From Candidatus Woesearchaeota archaeon (GTDB lineage: Archaea > Nanobdellota > Nanobdellia > UBA10117 > ARS21), in the NCBI GenBank assembly GCA_018698915.1, contig JABIPN010000035.1, forward strand, positions 1 to 38,813: 38,813 nt of DNA. Reading direction: 5' to 3'. This document shows, piece after piece, positions 27,218-34,640 of the stretch (its first letter is position 1; every line of letters begins with the position of its first letter). The notes under the pieces were generated by a model. The model was not told the origin of the DNA and did no database searches. It saw nothing but the letters and a program-made list of their open reading frames with translations. The translations under genes and the position numbers were made by a program.

Positions 27218-27302
27218 TTTGATAAATTTTGGAAACTCAAAGTATTTGATTCATATTTCTATAATTATTGCAGTTATTTGGGTTTTATTTTTTAGAAGCT
27301 AA
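27198..27302 (+). CDS. Putative 34-aa single-TM microprotein
   Basis: Manual translation MKVSRDDLINFGNSKYLIHISIIIAVIWVLFFRS*, overlapping the end of the preceding ORF. Below the ORF-track cutoff. Confidence 0.35.
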   Translation: MKVSRDDLINFGNSKYLIHISIIIAVIWVLFFRS

Positions 27303-27848
27303 ATATAATTTAAAAGTTCACTCATTTTATTTATTTTTCTTTTAATTCTCTTTGTTGCCGGATGTTTCTCATATTTTGTTTCAATTAGAACGCCCGCTAT
27401 TCCAACATTTAGCGCAGATTTTATATCCCATTTATAACTATCACCCACCATTAGAGCTTTGTTCTTTGGAATTCCACGTTCTTGTAGAATTCTTAGCATG
27501 AACTCTCCTTTAGAACCATGATACTCTCTGGTTGCATGTACTTCGTCAAAAAGATCACCTAACTGAAAATGTTTAACTCGTCCCTTAATTGAGATATCTG
27601 CTTCTTTAGGAGGATAAGGGTTGGTTGATAGTACAACTAATATTATATTTAACTTTTTTAGTTTTTTCAAAGTGGAAAGCACCGTTGGTATCAACATTTG
27701 ATGTTTGACTGCCCTTCCCGCTTCAAATGATGTTATTGTTTTTTTTAGTTATAGGATCTCTGTATAACCAAACGGGGTGCTCCTTGTATTTAGTTTTCTT
27801 TGGATACCAAAGAGTTCCATCACCATCAAAGAAAATTATTTTTTTCAT
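27299..27848 (-). pseudogene. HAD-family hydrolase with an apparent frameshift at an A8 tract (27739-27746)
   Basis: MKKIIFFDGDGTLWYPKK...RDPITKK then a frame change. Removing one A gives ...ITKKTITSFEAGRAVKHQMLIPTVLSTLKKLKKLNIILVVLSTNPY...KALMVGDSYKWDIKSALNVGI. Confidence 0.85.
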
Positions 27849-27881
27849 AGTAGAATAATATTTCACTATATAAAATTGTAA

Positions 27882-27964
27882 CGCCAAGAGTGGGATTTGA
27901 ACCCACGACCCCCGAAGGGACAGGATTTCCAATCCTGCGCAATACCAGGCTATGCGACCTTGGC
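27882..27964 (-). tRNA. tRNA-Ser(GGA)
   Basis: Stem CAGGA-TTGGAAA-TCCTG (anticodon GGA), long variable arm TCCCTTCGGGGG, T arm GTGGG-TTCAAAT-CCCAC. Confidence 0.93.
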
Positions 27965-27975
27965 AAATATTGAAT

Positions 27976-28026
27976 GCCTTCTCTCCTCGGGGTTTGTGAG
28001 GGTTGCCGAAGCAACTGAGAGAAGGC
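27976..28026 (-). ncRNA. Unassigned structured RNA element between tRNA-Phe and tRNA-Ser
   Basis: Minus-strand RNA: GCCUUCUCUC-A-GUUGC(UUCG)GCAAC-CCUC-ACAAACCCC-GAG-GAGAGAAGGC. 10-bp closing stem, cUUCGg-capped hairpin, optional third short helix. Confidence 0.5.
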
Positions 28027-28029
28027 TAA

Positions 28030-28103
28030 TGGGATTGGCCGGATTTGAACCAGCGACCTTCCGATCTTCAGTCGGGCGCTCTCCCAGGCTGAGCTACAAT
28101 CCC
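28030..28103 (-). tRNA. tRNA-Phe(GAA)
   Basis: Acceptor GGGATTG/CAATCCC, loop CTGAAGA (anticodon GAA), T arm GCTGG-TTCAAAT-CCGGC. C27-A43 mismatch. Confidence 0.93.
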
Positions 28104-28182
28104 ATCTTGAATCTCCGTCTGAGAGATTTATAAGTGTTTTTGTTAAGGTAATTTATTTATATGTTGAATCTGTTGTAAGTTT

Positions 28183-30873
28183 ATGTCTAACAAGCCATGG
28201 CACACATTTTCAGATAGTAATATTTATACTGAGTTGAAAACATCTAAAGATGGAATAAATTCAGCTGAGGCCACTGAACGAATAAAGACATATGGTTTGA
28301 ATGAGCTTACAAAAAAGAAAGAAAATACTGCACTCAAAATTCTTATTGGACAATTCAAATCATTTTTAGTTGGATTATTAGTTATTGCAATGATTGTTTC
28401 CTATTTAATTGGTGAACATATTGATGCTTATGTTATTGGAATAATTGTGATTTTGAATGCTTTGTTAGGATTTATACAAGAGTATCGAGCAGATAAAGCT
28501 GTTGAGTCTTTGAAGAAACTTTCTGCACCAAAAGCACACGTAATGCGTGAAGGCAGAGTACAAGAAATTGATGCTACACAAGTTGTCCCAGGAGATATTT
28601 TAGTTCTTGCTGAAGGAGACAGAATTCCTGCTGATGCTCGATTAATTGAGGCTATGAGTCTTGAAGTTAATGAATCTGCACTTACTGGTGAATCTACTTC
28701 TTCAGTGAAACAAACCGAAATTTTGACTGATGCTAGTTTAACTATTGGTGATCGTAAGAATATGGTTTTTATGAATACCATAATTACTCGAGGGCGAGGT
28801 ACTGCAGTAGTTATTGGAACTGGAATGACTACCGAAATTGGATTAATTGCAAAGAGTATTTCAGAACAAAAAACACCAGAGACTCCATTACAGAAAAAAT
28901 TAGGAATTGTTGCTAAGAATCTTGGAATTGCCGCCTTAGCTATTTCTGCTGCAGTTTTTGGACTCGGAATTTTCAGAGGTGAAGAAATAATTGAAATGTT
29001 CACTGCGGCAGTTTCTTTAGCAGTTGCCGCAGTTCCAGAAGGTTTGCCGGCAGTAGTAACCATTACTTTGGCTTTAGGATTAAAACGAATGGCGAGTGCA
29101 AATGCACTAATTAGAAAATTACCTGTTGTTGAAACTCTCGGAAGTGCAACAGTTATTTGTTCTGACAAGACTGGGACTTTAACAAAGAATGAAATGACTG
29201 TTCAACAAATTTATACTTCAGAAAATTTAATTTCAATTTCAGGACTCGGATATGATCCTGAAGGAGAATTTACTTTAGATTCTAAGAAAATCAATTTATC
29301 AGATTCAAAGAGTTTAGATTTAACTTTAAGAGCCGGAACTATGTGTACTACTGCTAATTTGTATCACGACAATGATAAAGGTTGGTATATTAATGGTGAT
29401 CCAACTGAAGGTGCGTTAATTGTATCTGCTCAAAAGAGTGGAATGATTAAGGATGCAATGGTTAAACAACATAAACATATTTCAGAATTACCTTTCGATT
29501 CAAATCGAAAGATGATGTCAGTTATTTATGAATTAAGAGAAAAACGTATTGCCTATATTAAAGGTGCACCTGAAATATTTTTGGGAAAAGCCAGTCATTT
29601 CTATACTGATAATGGAGTTAAGAAATTAACTTCAGAAGATAAAGAAGAAATTCATAAAGTTTTAGAAGCTATGTCTAGCAAGGCATTAAGAGTTTTAGCA
29701 GTAGGTTACAAATATCTACCTGAGAAGGATAAATATACTGAAGAAGAAGTTGAGAATGATATTGTTTTTGTTGGACTTCAAGCAATGATTGATCCAGAAC
29801 GTACTGAAGCAAAGGCTGCAATCGAAACATGTACTCGTGCAGGAATCCGTACAATTATGATAACTGGAGATCACGGAAGTACTGCTTCAGCGATTGCTAA
29901 AAATCTTGGTATTTTAACTGAAGGAGGAAAAGTTATTACTGGAAAGGAATTGGATTTGATGTCTGATAAAGATTTAGAGCTTGCAGTAAAATCAACACGC
30001 GTATTTGCCAGAGTTTCTCCCGAACATAAATTAAAAATTGTTTATGCTCTTAAGAAGAATGGAAATATTGTTGCAATGACGGGTGACGGAGTGAATGATG
30101 CGCCAGCATTAAAGGCAGCAGATATTGGTGTGGCAATGGGCATTAATGGAACAGATGTTGCAAAGGATTCCGCAGATATGGTGTTGGCTGATGATAATTT
30201 TGCATCAATTGTAGCTGCGGTTGAAGAAGGTAGAGGAATATTTGATAATATTCGACATTTCATAAGATATTTACTTTCAAGTAATATTGGCGAAGTTATG
30301 GCAATATTTGTTGCAATGCTTATAGGATTACCTTTACCTTTGATTGCTGTCCAAATTCTTTTGATGAATCTACTAACTGATGGTTTACCTGCCTTGGCAC
30401 TCGGAGTTGATCCACCAGTTCCGAAGATTATGGAACGTCCTCCACGAGATCCAAGAGAAGGCGCAATTACAAAAGAGACTTGGATGTTTTCAATAGTTGT
30501 TGGTTTAACTATGATGATTGGGACAGTAGGTATTTTTTGGGCAAACTTAGATGCGGGTTTGAATTATGCGCGAACTTTGGCGTTTACAACAATTGTAATG
30601 TTTCAAATGTTTAATATATTCAATGCGCGAGCAGTCAAATCAATTCTCAAAGATACGCATGCAATATTGAATAACAAAGCATTACTTTTGGCAATATTTG
30701 GTTCAGTAGTGTTACAAGTTTTGATAGTACATACACCTCTTCTTCAAGGTTATTTTGAAACTGTATCTCTTTCATTAATGGATTGGGTTGCGGCAGTTGG
30801 TGTCGGATTTAGTGTAATTGTAGTTATTGAACTCAAAAAGCTTCTGACTGTTCAAAAGAGTTTTAAAGCTTAG
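28183..30873 (+). CDS. P-type cation-transporting ATPase (P2, Ca2+-ATPase-like)
   Basis: ALTGES, AAVPEGLPAVVTITLALG, CSDKTGTLTKNEMTV, MTGDGVNDAPALKAADIGVAMG. Confidence 0.95.
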   Translation: MSNKPWHTFSDSNIYTELKTSKDGINSAEATERIKTYGLNELTKKKENTALKILIGQFKSFLVGLLVIAMIVSYLIGEHIDAYVIGIIVILNALLGFIQEYRADKAVESLKKLSAPKAHVMREGRVQEIDATQVVPGDILVLAEGDRIPADARLIEAMSLEVNESALTGESTSSVKQTEILTDASLTIGDRKNMVFMNTIITRGRGTAVVIGTGMTTEIGLIAKSISEQKTPETPLQKKLGIVAKNLGIAALAISAAVFGLGIFRGEEIIEMFTAAVSLAVAAVPEGLPAVVTITLALGLKRMASANALIRKLPVVETLGSATVICSDKTGTLTKNEMTVQQIYTSENLISISGLGYDPEGEFTLDSKKINLSDSKSLDLTLRAGTMCTTANLYHDNDKGWYINGDPTEGALIVSAQKSGMIKDAMVKQHKHISELPFDSNRKMMSVIYELREKRIAYIKGAPEIFLGKASHFYTDNGVKKLTSEDKEEIHKVLEAMSSKALRVLAVGYKYLPEKDKYTEEEVENDIVFVGLQAMIDPERTEAKAAIETCTRAGIRTIMITGDHGSTASAIAKNLGILTEGGKVITGKELDLMSDKDLELAVKSTRVFARVSPEHKLKIVYALKKNGNIVAMTGDGVNDAPALKAADIGVAMGINGTDVAKDSADMVLADDNFASIVAAVEEGRGIFDNIRHFIRYLLSSNIGEVMAIFVAMLIGLPLPLIAVQILLMNLLTDGLPALALGVDPPVPKIMERPPRDPREGAITKETWMFSIVVGLTMMIGTVGIFWANLDAGLNYARTLAFTTIVMFQMFNIFNARAVKSILKDTHAILNNKALLLAIFGSVVLQVLIVHTPLLQGYFETVSLSLMDWVAAVGVGFSVIVVIELKKLLTVQKSFKA

Positions 30874-30888
30874 TTAGAAGTTTGGTCC

Positions 30889-31542
30889 ATGGTTAAAATC
30901 AAGAAAGGCGATTTAATTGAATTAGATTTTGTTGGGCGAATCAAAGAAACAGGTGAAGTATTTGATTTAACTATAGAATCAATTGCTAAGAAAGAAAATC
31001 TTAAAGGACCTAAAGATTTCAAATATGAACCTATGAAAGCTTTTGTTGGAACTGGGCAACTACTAAAAGGGATAGATAAGAATTTAATTGGATTGGAAGT
31101 TGGAAATGAAAAAGAGTTTGATTTGAAACCAGAAGAAGCTTTTGGAAAGAGAAATCCAAAATTAATACAACTTGTTTCAGCTAATAAGTTGAAGAAACAC
31201 AATCTTAATCCAATTGTTGGAATGCAACTAAATGTTGATGGTAGAGTAGCAGTTGTGCGATCAGTTACAAGTGGAAGAGTAATTCTAGACTTCAATCATC
31301 CATTTTCGGGAAAAGAAGTTCATTATTGGTTAAAACCTGTTAAAGTTATTAGTGATATAAAAGAGAAAGTTGGTAAAGCAATGGAGCTTATTGGGTTTAA
31401 TGCAGATAATCTAACTGTTAAAGAAGGCAAAGTTAATCTTAAATTAGCAAATAAGGATAAGTTGGGCGATAAATTTTTGGAGTTACTTAAGAAACAAATC
31501 AAATCCATGGTACCGGAAGTCAAATCTATTAGTATTTCTTAG
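30889..31542 (+). CDS. FKBP-type peptidyl-prolyl isomerase, longer form with C-terminal domain
   Basis: IELDFVGRIKETGEVFDLT...GTGQLLKGIDKNLIGLEVGNEKEFDLKPEEAFGKRN...LDFNHPFSGKEVHYWLK. Confidence 0.92.
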   Translation: MVKIKKGDLIELDFVGRIKETGEVFDLTIESIAKKENLKGPKDFKYEPMKAFVGTGQLLKGIDKNLIGLEVGNEKEFDLKPEEAFGKRNPKLIQLVSANKLKKHNLNPIVGMQLNVDGRVAVVRSVTSGRVILDFNHPFSGKEVHYWLKPVKVISDIKEKVGKAMELIGFNADNLTVKEGKVNLKLANKDKLGDKFLELLKKQIKSMVPEVKSISIS

Positions 31543-31601
31543 TGTTCTTTTAAGCGTAATAATGTTTATAAAAATCTGAATGATACCTTAATCAAGCTAG
31601 A

Positions 31602-32858
31602 ATGGATCCCTATGATGATTATTCGGACAACGTAGATTATAATACTGGTGCAGATAATTCTGATACCGGCGATACGAGCAAAGATAGTTATGATTCACTT
31701 AGTTCAGATACTGGAAGTACTGACAGTTTTTTAGCTGCAGAACCAACACCTGCCCAAAATACAAGTTTTGAAAGTACTAGCTTTGATTCTCAAGAAGCAG
31801 TTTCAAGTTTAAGTAAAGACGATGAGGAGCTTGAGAAGGTTCTTGCAAATAGAAAGGCTAGAATTAAAGTAATTGGATGCGGTGGTGCAGGGAATAATAC
31901 TATTTCACGAATATCTGAAATTGGAGTTACAGGTGCAGAGATAATTGCAGTAAATACTGATGCTCAAGATTTATTAAATGCTACAGCAGATAGAAAATTG
32001 TTAATTGGTAAGGATTTAACTCAAGGGCTTGGTGCAGGATCAGATCCTAGAATTGGAAAGGATGCAGCAAAAGAATCTCAGAAAGAAATTAGAGAATCGT
32101 TACAAGATGCACATATGATATTTATTACAGGAGGACTTGGTGGCGGAACTGGAACGGGTTGTATGCCTGAAATTGCAAGTATTGCAAAGAAGTTAGGAAT
32201 TTTGACAGTTGCAGTTGTGACATTACCTTTTGAAATGGAAGGAGTTCTGAGACATGAAAATGCAATGATTGGACTTGAAGAACTTGAAGGTTTAGTTGAC
32301 ACTTTAATATTAATTCCAAATGATAAATTAATTGAACTTGCACCAGATTTACCACTACATACTGCGTTCAAAGTTGCTGATGAGATTTTAACAAATGCAG
32401 TTAAGGGAATTGCGGAATTAATTACAAAACCAGGATTAATCAATTTAGATTTTGCTGATATTAAAGCAGTTATGAGTTCCGGAGGAATTGCAATGATTGG
32501 TCTTGGAGAAAGTGATACTGAAAATCGAGCAGTTGAATCTGTTGAAAAGGCTTTGAATAATCCTTTACTTGATGTTGAAGTTTCAGGTGCAACTGGAGCT
32601 TTAATTAATGTAATGGGTGGTCCAGATATGACTTTAGATGAAGCAAGAACTGTTGTTGAGAATGTAACTCAACGACTTGATGAAAATTCTAAAATTATTT
32701 GGGGAGCTCAATTAAGTCCAGAATTACAAAATTCTATTCGAACAATGCTTGTTGTAGTTGGAGTTAAATCTCCGCAAATTTTTGGTCCGAAGAGAACAAT
32801 GTCTAAGAAGAAACAAGAAGACCTGGAAGGCAACTTTGGAATTAAATTTATTGACTGA
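31602..32858 (+). CDS. ftsZ: Cell division protein FtsZ with acidic N-terminal extension
   Basis: IKVIGCGGAGNNTISR, NTDAQDL, GGLGGGTGTGCMPEIA. First ~75 aa are Asp/Ser/Thr-rich. Confidence 0.97.
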   Translation: MDPYDDYSDNVDYNTGADNSDTGDTSKDSYDSLSSDTGSTDSFLAAEPTPAQNTSFESTSFDSQEAVSSLSKDDEELEKVLANRKARIKVIGCGGAGNNTISRISEIGVTGAEIIAVNTDAQDLLNATADRKLLIGKDLTQGLGAGSDPRIGKDAAKESQKEIRESLQDAHMIFITGGLGGGTGTGCMPEIASIAKKLGILTVAVVTLPFEMEGVLRHENAMIGLEELEGLVDTLILIPNDKLIELAPDLPLHTAFKVADEILTNAVKGIAELITKPGLINLDFADIKAVMSSGGIAMIGLGESDTENRAVESVEKALNNPLLDVEVSGATGALINVMGGPDMTLDEARTVVENVTQRLDENSKIIWGAQLSPELQNSIRTMLVVVGVKSPQIFGPKRTMSKKKQEDLEGNFGIKFID

Positions 32859-33193
32859 TGGAATTTGATGAATATCAGAAAAAAACTAAAGAAACTGCAA
32901 TTTATCCACGAGATAATCCAATTGTAGCTTTGAGTTATGCAACACTTGGGCTTACTGGTGAAGCAGGAGAGATTGCAAACAAAGTTAAGAAAATTATTCG
33001 AGATAATAAAGGTGAAATTAGTCAGGAAATAAAAGATAAATTGAGTGAGGAGTTGGGCGATGTTTTGTGGTATCTTTCTGCTTTGGCAACAGAGTTAGAT
33101 ACAAATTTAAGTTCAGTTGCTGATAAAAATATTCAAAAATTATTTTCCCGAAAAGAAAGGGGAGTTTTGAAAGGAAGCGGAGATAATCGATAA
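32858..33193 (+). CDS. MazG-like nucleotide pyrophosphohydrolase
   Basis: GLTGEAGEIANKVKK...ELGDVLWYLSALATEL. TGATG overlap with ftsZ. Confidence 0.9.
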   Translation: MEFDEYQKKTKETAIYPRDNPIVALSYATLGLTGEAGEIANKVKKIIRDNKGEISQEIKDKLSEELGDVLWYLSALATELDTNLSSVADKNIQKLFSRKERGVLKGSGDNR

Positions 33194-33236
33194 GTTAACT
33201 GGAAAGCTTTATAAATGAAACTTCTTAGTTTTAGCT

Positions 33237-33476
33237 ATGGCTTCACCTATTCAAATTGATGCACCAGAAATACATATACCACACCCAAAAGAATGGCCAG
33301 GTTTAATGCGAAAAAAATTTCGTGAGTATAGACGAGTGTTATCAATTACAAAGAAACCAGCAATGGATGAATTCAAGGCAATAGTTAAAGTAACTGGCCT
33401 TGGAATGGCAGTTATCGGACTTGTCGGATTTACCATCTTTATGATTGTTGAATGGGTGAAAAAACTAGGAATATGA
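33237..33476 (+). CDS. secE: Preprotein translocase subunit SecE (Sec61 gamma)
   Basis: KKFREYRRVLSITKKPAMDEFKAIVKVTGLGMAVIGLVGFTIFMI; precedes spt5. Confidence 0.92.
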   Translation: MASPIQIDAPEIHIPHPKEWPGLMRKKFREYRRVLSITKKPAMDEFKAIVKVTGLGMAVIGLVGFTIFMIVEWVKKLGI

Positions 33477-33925
33477 CAATATTTACAGTAAGAACTGCAA
33501 TTGGAAGAGAAGAACAAGTAGTCGATTTTTTGGCAACTAATGCCGAAAAGGCTGATGGAGTCCATGCTATATTGAGTCCACACGGCGTTGTTGGTTATAT
33601 TTTTGTTGAAGCAGATTCAGTAACTGAAGTTCAACAAATTTCATATAGAGTTCCTTATGTTCGAGGCGTTCTTACAAAAGCAGTTACACTTGAAGCTATT
33701 GATCATTTAATCGAATTCAAAGCAGAAAATGTTGATATTCAACTAGGTGATACAGTTGAAATTATTGGTGGTCCTTTCAAAGGTGAAAGGGGTAAAGTTA
33801 CAAGAATTAAGACTGAGAAGTCTGAAGTTATTGTTGAATTACTTGAAGCTGCAGTACCAATTCCAATAACTTTAAATCTTGATTCAGTAAAAGTTGTTGG
33901 TAAAGAAAATAGGAATAAAGAATAA
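33473..33925 (+). CDS. spt5: Transcription elongation factor Spt5 (NusG-like)
   Basis: MTIFTVRTAIGREEQVVDFL...GYIFVEAD...GDTVEIIGGPFKGERGKVTRI (KOW). Confidence 0.95.
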   Translation: MTIFTVRTAIGREEQVVDFLATNAEKADGVHAILSPHGVVGYIFVEADSVTEVQQISYRVPYVRGVLTKAVTLEAIDHLIEFKAENVDIQLGDTVEIIGGPFKGERGKVTRIKTEKSEVIVELLEAAVPIPITLNLDSVKVVGKENRNKE

Positions 33926-34410
33926 TGGCAGAAGAAACAATAGAATTACAAGTTAAAGGCGGACAAGCATCCGGAGGTCCACCTTTAGGTCCAAAATTAG
34001 GACCAACAGGAATTAATATTCAAGAAGTAGTTGCAGCTATCAACGAGAAAACTTCACCAATGAAAGGTATGACGGTCCCAGTAAAAGTTCATGTTAATAC
34101 TGAAACTAAATCTTTTAATATTGAAATTGGAACACCCCCAACTTCTGGATTAATTTTATCAGAACTTGGAATTAAGAAAGGTTCAGGTGTACCAGGAACA
34201 GAATTTGTTGCAGATATGACTATTGAGCAAGCATTGAATGTTGCAGATGTTAAGATTTCGGGAATTTTAGCAAAATCTAGAAAAGCTGCTTTGAAAGAAG
34301 TAATTGGAGTTTGCAATTCAATGGGAATCAAAGTTAATGGTGAAGAACCTGACAAAGCTTCTAAACTAATTGGCGAAGGAAAGTGGGATAAATTAATTCC
34401 AGCTAATTAA
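33925..34410 (+). CDS. rpl11: Ribosomal protein uL11
   Basis: VKGGQASGGPPLGPKLGPTGINIQEVVAAINEKT. Confidence 0.97.
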   Translation: MAEETIELQVKGGQASGGPPLGPKLGPTGINIQEVVAAINEKTSPMKGMTVPVKVHVNTETKSFNIEIGTPPTSGLILSELGIKKGSGVPGTEFVADMTIEQALNVADVKISGILAKSRKAALKEVIGVCNSMGIKVNGEEPDKASKLIGEGKWDKLIPAN

Positions 34411-34639
34411 GTTTTCCATATTTTTGCAATTCGACAAGTTCATCATAACCACCAATAAATTTTCGTCCTAGTAATATTATTGGAACGGTATAATGATCAT
34501 ACTTATGTTGAACTTTTTTCAGCTCGTCTTGTTTATGATCCATTACATGTTCTTTGAATTCAATTTTATTTTTCTTTAGGATTTGTTTTGCTTTCTTACA
34601 ATAAGGGCAAGCTCTCCAAGTCCAAATTTCTGCTTTCAT
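34403..34639 (-). CDS. Glutaredoxin
   Basis: WRACPYCKKAKQILKKNKIEFKEHV...VPIILLGRKFIGGYDEL. Confidence 0.92.
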   Translation of the reverse strand: MKAEIWTWRACPYCKKAKQILKKNKIEFKEHVMDHKQDELKKVQHKYDHYTVPIILLGRKFIGGYDELVELQKYGKLN

Positions 34640-34640
34640 A

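Noticed and set aside
27826-28133. ORFs 27826-28014 (-) and 27897-28133 (+)
   Set aside because: Overlap the tRNA-Ser/tRNA-Phe genes and the spacer element; artefactual translations (e.g. GLAGFEPATFRSSVG is translated tRNA).
28428-29168. 246-aa minus-strand ORF
   Set aside because: Antisense shadow of the P-type ATPase; Ser/Ile/Thr-rich composition and no family signal.
30870-31523. Minus-strand ORFs opposite FKBP (30870-31295, 31323-31523)
   Set aside because: Antisense shadows of a clear FKBP gene.
32078-32443. Minus-strand ORFs opposite ftsZ
   Set aside because: Antisense shadows of a strongly conserved gene.
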